In this document: in pieces, positions 35,780 to 48,164 of the stretch | Layout of the letters: each line of letters opens with the position of its first letter | Numbering within the stretch: the stretch's first letter is position 1 | Assembly (NCBI GenBank): GCA_021399435.1 | Contig: JAJTUP010000003.1 | Location: 806,001-870,000 of the forward strand | DNA: 64,000 nucleotides | DNA from: Diaporthe sp. PMI_573 | Lineage: Eukaryota; Ascomycota; Sordariomycetes; Diaporthales; Diaporthaceae | Reading direction: 5' to 3' | Position numbers and translations under genes: made by a program | Notes under the pieces: model-generated | Told to the model about the DNA's origin: nothing | The model's input: the letters and a program-made list of their open reading frames with translations, nothing else | The model's database searches: none

Positions 35780-38700
35780 ATGGAGGCGGACTTCCGAGAC
35801 CTCCTGGCCCCGCCGCCTGAGCAGCCTGAAATTTCAAATATCAACAATGTGCTCTCAATCCAGCCCTTTTCGCAAGCCTCTTTTGCAGCTGATGAGTATG
35901 TCCCAGATCATCACATACCTCTTTTTTTTCCCGGCCTGATTATATGGAATCTCTGACACGTCGATAGCTATCTGGATGAGAACGATGATCTAGACGTGGC
36001 GGGCCACCAGGAGCAGGACGAGGAGCTTGAGGTTTCCGACGCCGACTCTGACGATTTCCGCCTCAAAGCCGACATTGCGAAGCTCGATGCCGACGTCGCT
36101 GCTTTCAAGGCCTCCATGGCCGCCGAGTCCTCGGATGAGGATGAGGACAATTTGGACCCGCGACTGGCCATGGGCTCGGGTCTGCCTCGCAAGCGAAAGC
36201 CCAAACGGCCAAGGTTGGACATCGCGCCGGGATCCAAGCGCCGTGCGGCTGGTCCGAAGGGCAGCAACATTGCGGCCCCCTCTGCAGACATCATGGTGGA
36301 GCTGTCCAAGGCATCCGAGGCATGGGGCCAAGCGCGCTTCGAGGAAGCGCTCGATATCACCCTGGAGATCATCCGGGTCAACGCCGAGACCTGGGACGCG
36401 TGGGTCATGCTGTCCTCGATCTACGAGGAGACGGGCGCCATGGCCGAAGCCATCATGGCCAAGTGCTTCGCCGCGCACCTGCGGCCCAGGGACTTTGACG
36501 GGTGGCTGAACTGCGCGCACTACGCGCTGGACGACGTCACCCTGGGGCAGCGTGAGAGCAACCTCGCCACCGCGCAGCTGTGTTTCTCCGCCGCCATCAG
36601 GGCGAACCCCAAGAGCCTCAAGGCGCGCGTGGGCAAGGCGAACTGCGCGCTGGAGGCGGGAAACTCGAACGTCGCGGCCGCGGAGTACTCCAAGGTGCTG
36701 AAGAGGAGGCCGTACGATATGGTCCTGCTGCGGAACATGGCGGAGGCGGCCTTCGACGCGAGGAATGCCAAGAGATACGTCGAACAGGCGAGGGGCTACT
36801 ACGAGAATTTGATCAAGTGGATCCGCTCCGGCGGACAGCCCCTGAGGGGCAATTTCGAGTGGTCGGATGTCATCATCTTTGTCGAGATGTGTGCTTTCCT
36901 CGAGAAGTACTCCGATGCCGCGTTGGCTCTGCGGTCTCTGGCGCGGATGCTGATCGGGAGGGCGGCCGAGGAGTTTTGGGACAGATTTGATGACGACAGA
37001 GAATGGGATCAGGACGAGGAACGCCGTGAGGAGGTGGCCGAATATGATCCTCACAAGTACCCGCATGAAATGTACGGCTCGGCGCTGCCTCTGGATCTTC
37101 GGGCTAAGCTGGTCGTTTATCGACTCAAGCTCCAGCAGGAAGAGGAGGCTACCCGTCACATGCAGTGGCTGAACTCACAGGACCCAGACATCTTCGCTTT
37201 CTTCCATGATACGCCTTTCGTCATCAAGGATCTCGCAAATGAACTCCATGAGGCTCGGAGGATCACGACCGCTCTGGAGTTCTACGACCTGTATCGGCGG
37301 TTGACAGGAGAGCCCGATGCAGAAATACTTGTCCAACAAGGAAAATGCCATCTAGAAATGGAGGATCAGGCCACAGCTGAGGAGTGCTTCATCGCCGCGA
37401 TAGAGATCGACGACGACAATATCGAGGCACGTTACGAGCTTGCCCAGATGTATGAGACGAACCAAGAGCAAGAGGAAGCCTTCCTTCTCGTCAACGAGGC
37501 TCTCCAACTCGAGCGCGACCAGAAGCGAGATGCTCGGAACAATGGCGAACCAGACGAGGGCGATCAGGCAAAGATGAGTAAGAAACGAGTCCGGCAGAAA
37601 GTCCTTCGCGACAGGGCCGCCAGGCCGAAGCGTGCGAGGCGTGTGTACATCCGCCGCATGGCGAACAAGGCGCAGCGGGAGAAGTATGAGGAGAGTGTTA
37701 CCAACAACTTCAAGGAGAAATACCAGCGGGTGTTGGATCTGCGCGAGCTGTTAAAGAGCGGGAACAAGGCCGCCGAGGAGGAGTGGATGGCGGCTGCTCA
37801 GGATCTGGTGGACGACTTCCGGTCGTTCAAAGAGTTCTACCCTTGGGACAAGTACCTCAATTTTATGGGATACGGGTCGTTCTTCCAGGAGAACAAGAGG
37901 AAGAGAGAGCAGTTACAACAACAGCAACAGCAGGAGCAGGAAGCGCAACAGCTGGAGAGGGCCGACGGCGACCAGGACGCGGCTGATGTCTCCGAGCCAA
38001 ACAACGAACTGGAGGCGATGGCGGAGCGACTGCAGCAGAGTAAGTCCCTGGCGTATTTCCAGATCCCCTCGCGAGCCAAGCTGACTGACGATATACAGAC
38101 CTGGCGCCTGATGAGGGCGATGGTTCCATCCAGCCTACCCTGAAACGCAGCGAGCATCGTGGCATCCCCTTTGACGAGTGGCTCGACCTGTTCCTCGAGT
38201 ATGCCATCAGCCTGGCCAGACACCAAAAGGCAAAGGAGGCCTACCTCGTGTGCCAGTCGGCCCGCGATTCCATCGTGTACAAGTCCAGCGACAACACCTT
38301 CCTCATCCACGTGGCATGGGCGGCGTGCGCGGTGTACGCGGCGGACGAGGAGACGTGCGTGGCGGTGGCGCGGTTCTTCATGCGGAACAACCTGGCCGCG
38401 ACGGATAGTTACCGTGTGTTCAGCGCCTTGTGCCGCGTGTGCCAGTCCCCAGTATCGTGGTACGCGAGCGGGCCCGCGCAAAAGTACATCCTCCGGCAGA
38501 TCAAGGCCATGGACCGGACGCTTCTGCCCAACGACATCGCCGAGTCGACGATGGGGACGTGGGACCGGGCTGTCCCGCGCGAGGAGGGCCAGGGCCCCCG
38601 CCACGAGTCCCTGGACGTGGCGCTGCTGATGCTGTACGGGCACATCCTGCTGACGAGCACGAGTTATACCTACGCGCTCAACTACTTCCTGCGCGCCGTG

Positions 38701-39111
38701 GCGCTGGACCCGGACAACCCCATGGTCAACCTCAGCACGGGGATCGCGTACGTGCACTACGCCATGAAGCGGCAGGCCGAGAACAGGCAGTTCATCATCG
38801 CGCAGGGGATGCACTACATGTTCGAGTACTACAACGCCCGGTCGCTGTCGGCCGACCTCGTCGAGCGCCTCGAGGCGCACTACAACGTCGCGCGGTGCTA
38901 CCACCTGCTGGGCATCTACCACCTCGCCGCCGAGTTCTACGGCCGCGCGCTCTCTGAGGCGAGGGAGCAACGGGATAAGGAAGGGGGCGGCGGGGAGGAT
39001 ATGATCAAGGACTTTGTGTATGAGTCTGCTGTCAACCTGAGGACGTATTCGCTTACGAATGGGGACTACGAGAGTGCTAGGGCGTTGACCGAGGGGTGGC
39101 TTGTTTTGTGA
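35780..39111 (+). CDS. tfc4: TFIIIC tau131 subunit (Tfc4/Sfc4), TPR protein, 3 exons
   Basis: Exons 35780-35895, 35968-38039 and 38099-39111 give 1066 aa, close to yeast Tfc4. The start MEADFRDLLAPPPEQPE is in a CACA-ATG context. An acidic N-terminus (DENDDLDVAG, SDADSDDF) and a basic patch (RKRKPKRPR) precede an N-terminal TPR array (ASEAWGQARFEEALDITLEI, WDAWVMLSSIYEE, LKARVGKANCALEAGN). A Lys/Arg-rich linker (SKKRVRQKVLRDRAARPKR), a Gln-rich tract around 37910-37950 and a second TPR array (SYTYALNYFLRAVALDPDNP) follow. In yeast tau131 sits over the A-block of tRNA and 5S genes and recruits Brf1/TFIIIB to place RNA polymerase III. It is nuclear and essential in yeast. No defect seen. Confidence 0.93.
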
Positions 39112-39921
39112 GGGGGGATATCAGTTGTCTTTTGAGCATTGCTTCCGGGTGACGGATCATAGAGGAATTGAGGCCTTGCAAAAGGACATTTTTTTAATCC
39201 GCAAAGGCTCGCTTGACCAGGGCAGATTCGGTTGCCGTCTCGTCAGTTATAATTTGCATTCAAATACATGTGTATGCTCTTTCGATGTGAGAGAATCTAT
39301 TGAAATTGAGGCGCATCGAGAAGGCCCATCTAGAAGGAAAACGACCTCATCAATCCTGAAAGAGTTCCTGGTTCGGCCAGGAGACATGATCAATGATGTG
39401 ATCGAGTAAGACGGCGTAATGTTGTAGTGCAGGCTTCCTTATTCTTTGCCGCATTGTACGAGCCCCTTCCACTAAAGGAGCTGAACCCCTGCCGGCTACA
39501 GTACAACATGCTGCAGGTCAGTGAGGGGCTCAAATGTACGTGTCGTACCAACACCTGCTAGCTCAGTGAGAAGTAGGAGAGACAATGGAGCTTGGCCCTG
39601 GTATGAGCTCCACCATCGTCACCTTCCGAATTCCGACTCCGAGTTCTGGACCGTGTTGTTCAAATTTCCCAGCACATCCCACACGTTATTCCCGCTTGAA
39701 GAGGTTGGGGGTCGTCATGGCTTGTTATCTGTAGTCTGGTCTGTTCCTGTAGATAACCAACCACGTCGAACCTCCGCACTCCGGTTTCTCTTCGCCTCAG
39801 GTTCATCACCGACAAGCTACATCGCGTCTTGAGCTCGAGAGCACCTCAAGGCATCAATTGCGTCCAATTGAGTCTTTTCGAGCCTTGTTTGAGCCCAATT
39901 GAGCTATGATCACCTATCACC
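39112..39921. other. Intergenic region between TFIIIC and amidohydrolase genes
   Basis: About 0.8 kb with no gene. It has an A+T-rich 3' part, then promoter sequence. Shortly before the start codon are repeated CAATTG/CAATTGAG motifs (39857-39902). Confidence 0.55.
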
Positions 39922-42900
39922 ATGAATAAAACAAGTAATCAGAGAGAAGCAGCACCGAAGCAGGCCATGGACAAGCTCGAGACTGGCTCCTCGCCTCCAC
40001 CTTACGAGGCAGCTGCATATCCCAAGGCACAGTCCACGAGACGCCTGTACAAGATATTCTCCTTTCGCGGCATTGTGGCTTTTGTGGTCTTGACGTTCCT
40101 ATTATGCTTGAACACATACCTGGGCCTTTCATCGCGCCCCGCATTGTCCGCCCTGGACGAGAAGAGGTTCCAGGCCGGCTTAGCCAGGTGCGCCGCCATC
40201 ACGAAGCTGCCAACTAGGTTCGACCCCAGGGACCGCAAGCAAAACCCGAGATGGAATGCCGCAAGTGGGCAGAATCGCACCGTGGTCCTGCGCAATGTCA
40301 CGCTCTTCGACGGCGCGGACTTTAGCGATGACGCCGTGGACATCGTCTTCTCCCACGGCCTCATCACCTCCGTGACGCCCTCGCAAGAGGCCGCACCCGC
40401 CCCGGTCGGCGTCGAGGAGGTGCAGCTCCACGGCGCGTACGTCACTCCCGGGCTGATCGACATGCACTCGCACCACCTGGTGGAGGACTGGCCCGCGATC
40501 AGCGACATCCCGGACGGCAACGAGATGCTCGGCGGCCTGGGCCCGCTGACCCCCTACGTGCGCGCGCTGGACTCGATGAAGGCATACGACGTGGCGACGA
40601 AGCTGGTCGCGAGCGGCGGCGTCACATCGAGCCTGATCATCCCCGGCAGCGCCAACATCATGGGCGGCGAGGGAGCCGTCGTCAAGAATGCCTGGCGCTC
40701 CGGCCCCAACGGTGAGTTCGTCGTCGAGGAGATGCTCCTGGAGCACGGACTGCCGCCCGCGGAGAGGCGGCGGTACATGAAGATGGCGTGTGGGGAGAAC
40801 CCCATCGGCGTGTACAAGCACACGAGGATGGGCAACGCGTGGGTGCTGCGGAAGTGGCTGGCCCGGGCGAAGGAGCTTGTGGACAAGCAGGACGGCTGGT
40901 GCGAGGCCGCGGGGGTGGCGGCCTCTGCGGAGGGGAGGGCAGGTCTCCTGGCGGAGAAGGGGGGATACCCCGAGGAGCTGGAGCTGGACAGCACGGCGGG
41001 CATGCTCAGGGGCCAGGTGGCGATGCACAACCACTGCTATGAGCCCGAGGACTTTGAGACCATGCTTCGCATCTCGCATGAGTTTGGCTTCCGCGTCAGG
41101 GCGTTCCACCATGCCATCTCGGCCTGGCAGGTCCCGGAGATGCTCAAGGAATACGGCGAGTGAGTTGCGGTTCTGCTCCTTTGCTTGACGGTCCACCATA
41201 TTATGAAAGGGTCATTTCTACTTGAGAAGATTCATACTGACCACGATTGTGCAGAAACCTCACAATTGCGACGTTTGCTGAATTCGCCCTCTATAAGAAG
41301 GAAGCATACGCCGCGAGCCTCTCTGCGGGCAAGATCCTCAACGACCACGACATACCTGTCGCCTACAAATCGGATCACTCAATGGAGGATCTGAACTCAA
41401 AATACCTCCTGCTCCAGTCAGCAGTGGGACACAGCTTCGGACTGCCAGCGGACAAGGCCCTGCAAGCTGTGACCTCAGTACCGGCCGCATCGCTAGAGAT
41501 CGATGACCGGGTAGGCTACGTCCGAGCCGGCTACGACGCCGACATCGTAGTCTGGGACTCCCACCCGCTCTCCGTCGGCGCAACGCCAAAGCAGGTCTTC
41601 ATAGACGGCGTCGCCACGCTGGACCCGGCCCAGGTCGAGGCGAGCTCGGCGCACGTCGCCGTCGCGCATTTAGGGGCGGACGCCCACCGCGGCGCCGGGA
41701 AACCCGCCATGCGCGCCACGATAGCCCACGACGAGAGGGAGCGGCTGTGCTCCGGGTCCCGGGACCAGGGCAGAGACTTTGTGATCAGTGGTATCACGAG
41801 ATCCTTCCTGGATGAGTTCCCCGACTTCCTCACGGCCTCAACCGCCGGGGGAGCACAGTCTGCACGGGGTGACAACCTCACTATGGTCATCGCCGACGGC
41901 AAGGTCGCCTGCCTCGGCGCCGACGCGGACTGCCGCGCAGCAGCCACTAAACTCCGCGGGGGACACGACGACGGGCAACTCACCTCCATTGAGCTTGAGA
42001 ACGGCCACCTCAGCCGCGGGCTGGTCGCCGTGACGTCCGCCCTCGGCATCGCCGAGATCGCCATGGCCCCAACCACCGGGGATGGAGTCGTCAAGGCGGC
42101 CTCGGAGGGCAGCGGCGTCGACCACGCAAAGTATGGCGTCAGCCTCGGCGGCGCCAAGACGCGGTCCAAGACCTTTGCGCGGGCGCGGCTGGGTGGCGTC
42201 ACGCGGGCGGTGCAGGCGCCCATGTCCGAGGGCGGGCTGGTGGTAGGGGTGTCGACGGGGATGCGGACGGGTGTGGACAGCACGCTTTTGAATGGGGGTC
42301 TGTTCCAGGAGGATGTTGCTATGCATGTTGCGTTGGGGGAGGATGCGAAGGTGAATGGTGGGGCTGTAAGTGTTGCTATTGAGAAGTTGAGGGGGCTGAT
42401 CAGGGCGGGTGGTAAGAAGGGGTCGAAGGAGAAGGAAGGGAGTGATGTTGATGAAGAAGACCCGTGGGCGCTGGTTGCTAATGGATCCTTACCCTTGGTC
42501 GTCAAGGCGGACAGCACTGTGAGTCCTCCCTGGCCTTGATGGAGTTGGCTGGGGGAACGACGATGCTGATCATCCCTTTTCACGCAGCATGACATCCAGC
42601 AGGTTATTTTGCTGAAGAAGGACTATCCGAACGTCAACACGGTCATCCTGGGAGGCCACGAGGCGCCTCTGGTGAGTTAGACGGCTTTTCTCGCTCAGCC
42701 CACCCATCACATATGGCGGCAATTATCCTGGAGTCATGACCAGCTGACTCGGATTTATGTATTGTCCAGTTCGCGGAGGAAATCGCCAAGGCGGAGATAC
42801 CTCTGATCTTCACGGGGACCAGGCCCGGGCCGGACTCGTGGACCAAGAAGGACTCGCCGCCCGGCCCGCCCCTGGGTCGGAGCCCGGCCGATATCCTCAG

Positions 42901-43282
42901 CGAGGCCGGGGTGTTCTACGCGGTGGCCATCAACACAGACGGTGGTAAGTCATGTTTTCCATTTTATTCCACCACAAGCACGCCCACCTCGGGCGGATTT
43001 ACTAACGTGGGCTTACACATAGGGCCTCCCGGAGATTCCCGCATCCAGTCCCTGGCGCTGGAGGCCTCGTGGACGGCCAAGTACGCGGGGCTGTCGGACC
43101 ACGAGGCGCTGCGGCTCGTGTCGAGCAACGTGGAGGAGATCCTGGGCCTGGAGAGGAGCGGTGACGTGGTGGTGTGGGAGGGCAACCCGCTGCAGTTTGG
43201 GACGCCGGTGCTGGCGTTCCAGGCGCAGAGGGGTGGGAGGCTGGAGGTGGGCAGTTGCTGGCCGAACGAGGCGGATGGGTGA
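39922..43282 (+). CDS. Membrane-anchored tandem amidohydrolase (CE9-type family), 5 exons
   Basis: Exons 39922-41159, 41255-42518, 42588-42671, 42770-42944 and 43023-43282 give 1006 aa in phase. An N-terminal cytoplasmic tail precedes one membrane span (FRGIVAFVVLTFLLCLNTYL, residues about 49-68), so it looks like a type II membrane protein. The first amidohydrolase unit has VTPGLIDMHSHH (metal HxH), VYKHTRMG, AMHNHCYEPED, RAFHHA and AYKSDHS, the expected metal ligands of the superfamily. A second unit begins about residue 585 (VISGITRSFLDEFP, TMVIADGKVACLG). Where the first has PGLIDMHSHH it reads LSRGLVAVTSALG, so its metal HxH is gone. Fungal relatives are often labelled carbohydrate esterase 9 or imidazolonepropionase-like. 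The substrate is unknown. Confidence 0.85.
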
Positions 43283-46200
43283 ATGCATGAGTCTTGCCTG
43301 CGAGTCGGGGAGATCACTGCATGTACGAGTGTTGGTGTTGGTGTGATGATCTATCTATAACACTGGAGGCACGCAGTCTATCTGGATGAGTAGTGGCTTG
43401 AGATACGAGGAGAAGCAATTGGTCGGCACTGGGCTCCCTAATGTCTGCGCAAGCCCACCAGCCCACCGCCACGGCGCGCGGAATGCCGGTGGGAATCAAA
43501 GCGAAAAGAATGGCAGTTTTCCCCCCTCTTCTCGTCCACAAGTTGTACTGGACACAGTAGCTGCCATGGCACGTTGCACAACCCCATCCAGCTGGGTGGT
43601 GTCAGCGGGACAGAGGGTGGCTGCATGCGGGCGGAGGCGTGGCTTGGGGGACTCTGAGGCGAGGATTGGGCAAAATGCCCGGGAACTGACGATGTCTTGT
43701 CTTGCAGCTCGCATGCTGACGTTTTCGTTGGCGTCGAAAGGGAAAAAAAATAAGAAAAAGCCCCGGACGTCGTCTGCGTGTCTGCAGTGTGCACACCCAC
43801 CCATCGTCCTGCAGCTCGCCACTCGGATCACGGTTTGTCCTGCAGTCCGTCCTTTCTTTTCCCTCGTTATCACCGGCAACCAGCATTTACGGCAAATCGC
43901 TCGGCGTTATCCGAGTAAGAGAGGAACGCAAACGCTTACACCGTAGACGAGCAACGAGGGGTCGGAATCCGTGCCGATCACCAACAGGCGAGTAGATAAG
44001 CATAAGAATTTAGGTTTACACGGAGGGCCCTGTTATTCCCTGCGCTGCCACTCTGTCAACCCCCCTGAGCTGCACGTGCAAGGGGAGAAGGATCAGGTAC
44101 ATGAGGGTCTTGATTGGTCAACCAGACTTTTTTTTGGCTCATGATCCTTACCCTGTCAGAGCATTAGCAAACTTTTGAAACACATTTCCTCCAAGGGTTT
44201 GGGTGGACTGGAATGACTGTGGTGTGGGCGGTAACGTTGAGAGCTTGTTGTAGAGGGCGGCCAGGCGTGTCGCCACTGAGCCGCGCGCCTTTGGGGACCA
44301 GCGTCATGACATGTGCGAGGGCTCGTGTGTCCGTGTATAGAAATACCTGGACAGTCAGGGGTAGGAACGAGATTGGAAGGGGAGGAAAGAGGCGCCTGAA
44401 AACAAGCATCTGTTGCTGCAGACTGAACAGTCATTATGGCATGTGCCGCGTGAGGTGAAGATGTGGGTGAGAGACCTGGGCAGGAGAGTGACAGCTCAAC
44501 CCCGAGTCAATTCGCGTGGGCCAACGCACCCGTCAGGTAAACAGGCACACAGCCATGGTAATAAACCAAACATGATCTGCTGTCAAGACGGGAGATATTG
44601 GTCGGAGGATTTAATCTAGGGCGGTGTTTCACCAGACGAACAGATCGCCGGGCCAAGGGAGGAGCCGATAGGCTGGCGACTTTGACTGCGCAAAAGTTGG
44701 GACGAACACCTTCAAGGATGTGCTTTCTACCTGCCAACGTTCAAAGGATTCTTCTTTGTGCGGCGCAGCCCGATTCCCCAGGAGAGGGGTAGGGACTTGT
44801 GCTCGATTCTTTTCCCGATTTTTTTTTTGTTTTAATTATTATCATTAATTGTCAATGCCTGTCTTCAAGCTTGATCCCGTATTCATCTGCTGCTACACGG
44901 TAGAGCCAAGGTGACGGGGAACGGCGTCCTGCACAGTGGCTGAGTCTAATATATTGCCAGGTCAGAGCTCTGCTTGGCCTGCCTCGTAGCCCGGAAAACA
45001 TGAACGGCTCACAGGGACCACCTCTCTCGCGCGCGTAGATGCCTGAGACCTGAGAATCCACGATGACTATGCCGAGGCGGCCATCGATCGTTGAAGACAT
45101 GTGCGATAGGTCATGTGTCCCACATAATAAACCCACTGAATTGAGTTGACCTCAGCCAAACCCACAAGTGGGTCGATCAGCGGGTGGAAGCCACAATCCC
45201 ATGGGCGATCAAAGAATGGTCTGGATGCTGAGCCTCCTGGCGCGTGTGCCCCTCTCTCAACTGCTCACACGCCCTTTCTTTTCCCTCATGACGGAAGAAC
45301 ACAGTTGAAGCCACCTCGGACGCCGCACCATGACAGCAGTTGTAAAGGAACCCGTCCTGGAAGTTTTGCATCGCGCCCTAGACCTGATAGTCGCCTTACC
45401 AGTGGCACAGAATCTGGAGATGAACCGGACTGAACGAGGTCATGGCATCAGCTGCCACCAGCGGCCCGTGAAACAACCGGCCTGCCTCTCCGAGCGCCTG
45501 TCAGCCAGCCAGCCAGCCAGCCACCAGCTGCTGTGCGCAGCAGCAGGACCCAGGCCGTAGTACTGTTGTTCCCGAAGGCATCGCCGAGCAAGCATCCTGA
45601 TGAGGGCGGGGTCGAGGGGCAGGGTAAATACTGACTGTGTACATGTGTTTGCAGCAATCCTCCTGGGAAGAAGATGCGATTCATCCATATGACTGGTCCA
45701 TCTGTGTATCTGTCAAACCATGAACCACCGTCCGTGCTGCCCACGCCTGCTGAGAATATCGGACAGACCGGGGGCATCCTTGCACCTCCGAGCGGCCCTT
45801 CTGCAGGGGCACCACCACCATCTCGGCCTGCATGGGCCTAACCGTCTAACACCTTGTTTTGCCGCCGCCAACAGTGAGAATAACTCTCCTCGTCTTGTTT
45901 TCTCCGTGGCTGCCAATTCTCTGCCACCGAGCATGGTGGGGGGCCCGGAACCTATTTTATCTTTCTCCTTCTCGTGGGCTCCCCCCTGTCGCATGCGTCT
46001 GCGTCTAGGCGAGCCTGTACACAGTAATCCTCAACACCAAGGCCCCGCCGGCTTGGGGCCCAGCATCCCCCTCTATATGACCCTCTTGTCCCTCGTCTGG
46101 GCACATTTCCCGTTCCCAGGTTGTTCCTGTCTCTCTCTTGCTCTTCTTGCCCTGTCCCATCCCGCCCTTCACCTCGACTGGTCTGCCCTTTTGCCAGTCT

Positions 46201-46568
46201 ATTTCTGGTTTTCTTTCTTCTCCAGTCCACTCATTGACAGTACACACCACTCTCATTTGCAAAGCTGCTGCGCACTTTTCCTTCTTTGACAAGCCAGTCA
46301 CTTTGCGCCTCGACACTTGTGTCCGTCCCATTCATTCATTCAGAAACCCAGCCGTTACTGCATCATAGGCCTGCGTCATACAACCTCAAGCTCCCAAGTG
46401 GAAATACAAATTGTCCTTGTGGCAATATTACCATTCACTCTGCTTGCCCTGGTTCAAGCATCACCACTAAAGGAACCCAGTGGAAACGACCTCCTCTTTG
46501 AAACCATACAAACATCCCATTCTTTATAGAGTACCTCTCACGAAACGATTACCAACCGAGACATCACA
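43283..46568. other. Gene-free region ending in a pyrimidine-rich leader
   Basis: About 3.3 kb. No family is recognisable; a 186-codon ATG frame at 43386-43946 overlaps frames on both strands and has no features. A (CAGC)n tract lies at 45502-45524. From about 46.05 kb to 46.56 kb the plus strand is C/T-rich and then A/C-rich, as expected for the promoter and 5' UTR of the DUF1996 gene. Confidence 0.55.
45502..45524. repeat. (CAGC)n microsatellite
   Basis: Five to six tandem CAGC units in non-coding sequence. Confidence 0.75.
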
Positions 46569-48164
46569 ATGAGGTGCTCAACTGCTGTTTTGGCTGCGCT
46601 TGCAGTCACTGTGCAAGCAGCGAAGGACTCCCGGACCTTCGCCGTCCTGCGCTTCTACGGAGATGGACCTTTGCTAGAGGACATGGTCGACCCTATCGTG
46701 TCGCCCGGCCAGGCCTCCGCCCATATGCACACCCTCATGGGGGGAAGCAACATTGGTATGTCCGCCACCGGTGAGACCATGATGGAGTCCAACTGCAGCA
46801 ACGCCCTCATCGTCGGGGATAACTCTGGGTACTGGGTGCCCAAAATGTACTTCCACGACAGCGCTGCCGGCACCGTCGAGCCGGTCGACATGTTCTACAT
46901 GAACGTTTACTACTTCTTCGAGCCCACCGACGACGAGATCAAGGCCTTCCCAGTCGGTCTGCAGATGGTTGCCGGAGACGCCTCCCTCCGCTCGTGCCCG
47001 GACTTTGGCGGAGAGCTTCAGCTGGACGGCTCCAAGACCGTCCAGCCCGTCCAGTTCACCTGCCCGCGCTCCGACTACAACGTCCCCGCCTGGCCCTCGG
47101 CCTCCGAGTCCGACGGCTCCAAGGCCGGCATCCAGGACCCCATCAATCAGGGCGCAGGCCAGGGCTTCCCCTTTGCCGAGTGCGACGGCTACGCCTCCCC
47201 GCTGCGCCAGGACGTACACATGCCGTCGTGCTACGACCCGTCCAAGGACCTGACCGACTACAAGAACAACATGGTCTTCCCCACCGTCAACATGGCCACG
47301 GGCAAGCAGAACTGCCCCGAGGGCTTCATTCACACCCCCCACCTCTTCTACGAGATGTACTGGAACACGCCCCTCTTCAAGGACAGGTGGACCCCCGGCC
47401 AGGGGTCTCAGCCCTTCGTCCTCGCCAACGGTGACCTCACGGGCTGTTCCTCCCACGCCGACTTCCTGGCGGCCTGGGAGCCTGACGTGCTGCAGCATGT
47501 CATTGACACCTGCAACGCCGGCGACGAGGGCATGGACAAGTGCGGAGGCGTCACCGTCCGGGACAGGACCGGGAGCTGCGACGCCGTCACCGCGGCCCAG
47601 GCCCGCGTCGCTAGTACCATGAATGCCCTGCCGGGTAACAATCCCCTGGCTGGCTGGGGAGTGGGAAGCTCGGCGAACGTGCCGTCGTCTGGGTCTGGGT
47701 CTGGATCGGGCTCTGGATCAGGCTCTGGCTCCTCTGGTTCCTCCGGAGACAGCGACAGCGCCCCCAGCAGCGCCGCCCAGCCCGCCTCATCCCCTTCCTC
47801 CTCGGCCCCCATCTCCCTCGCCACCGGCAACACCGAGAACGAAGAAGTCGCAGACAACACCCCCGAGAAGGAAATCAGCCCACCAGCGGCGCAGGTCACC
47901 CCCGCGCCCAACGCCGCCGCCGCCGTAGTACCTCCCCAGAACAAACCGCCGGCCGTCTCGTCCGCCGTCGTGACGCTGCCCAACGGCGACGTGTCGACCA
48001 TCTGGGAGACGCTCTGGGTCACAGTCACTCAGACCGTGTACGAGGGGAGCCAGGAGACGGACGCGCCGTACAAGAGGGACGTCGGTCATGGGCACGGGCA
48101 TGCTCATGCCCACGAGCACCTGCTCAGGCACCGCACACCCCACGCGAGGCGGGTCAGGCGGTAG
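46569..48164 (+). CDS. Secretory DUF1996 protein with Ser-Gly linker and His-rich tail, single exon
   Basis: Intact 531-aa ORF in an ATCACA-ATG context. MRCSTAVLAALAVTVQAA is a signal peptide. Residues about 20-345 form a DUF1996 domain: VLRFYGDGPLLEDMVDPI, ASAHMHTLMGGSNIGMS, FHDSAAGTVEPVDMFYMNVYY, CPEGFIHTPHLFYEMYW and GCSSHADFLAAW. The conserved His and Asp residues would suit metal binding or catalysis, but no function is established for the domain. After it come a pure Ser-Gly run (47696-47740, a hexamer repeat at DNA level), a Pro/Ala/Ser-rich stretch and a basic tail with GHGHGHAHAHEHLLRH. It has no transmembrane or clear GPI tail, so it is probably secreted or wall-associated. Confidence 0.88.
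   Translation: MRCSTAVLAALAVTVQAAKDSRTFAVLRFYGDGPLLEDMVDPIVSPGQASAHMHTLMGGSNIGMSATGETMMESNCSNALIVGDNSGYWVPKMYFHDSAAGTVEPVDMFYMNVYYFFEPTDDEIKAFPVGLQMVAGDASLRSCPDFGGELQLDGSKTVQPVQFTCPRSDYNVPAWPSASESDGSKAGIQDPINQGAGQGFPFAECDGYASPLRQDVHMPSCYDPSKDLTDYKNNMVFPTVNMATGKQNCPEGFIHTPHLFYEMYWNTPLFKDRWTPGQGSQPFVLANGDLTGCSSHADFLAAWEPDVLQHVIDTCNAGDEGMDKCGGVTVRDRTGSCDAVTAAQARVASTMNALPGNNPLAGWGVGSSANVPSSGSGSGSGSGSGSGSSGSSGDSDSAPSSAAQPASSPSSSAPISLATGNTENEEVADNTPEKEISPPAAQVTPAPNAAAAVVPPQNKPPAVSSAVVTLPNGDVSTIWETLWVTVTQTVYEGSQETDAPYKRDVGHGHGHAHAHEHLLRHRTPHARRVRR
47696..47740 (+). repeat. Coding hexamer repeat for Ser-Gly linker
   Basis: Tandem TCTGGG/TCTGGA/TCGGGC hexamers encode about eight Ser-Gly pairs inside the DUF1996 gene. 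Codon variation between units suggests the dipeptide is kept by selection rather than by recent slippage. Confidence 0.8.

Noticed and set aside
43386..43946. 186-codon ATG frame downstream of the amidohydrolase
   Set aside because: Low-complexity, Arg/Ser/Pro-rich translation without family features, overlapped by frames on the other strand; probably spurious.
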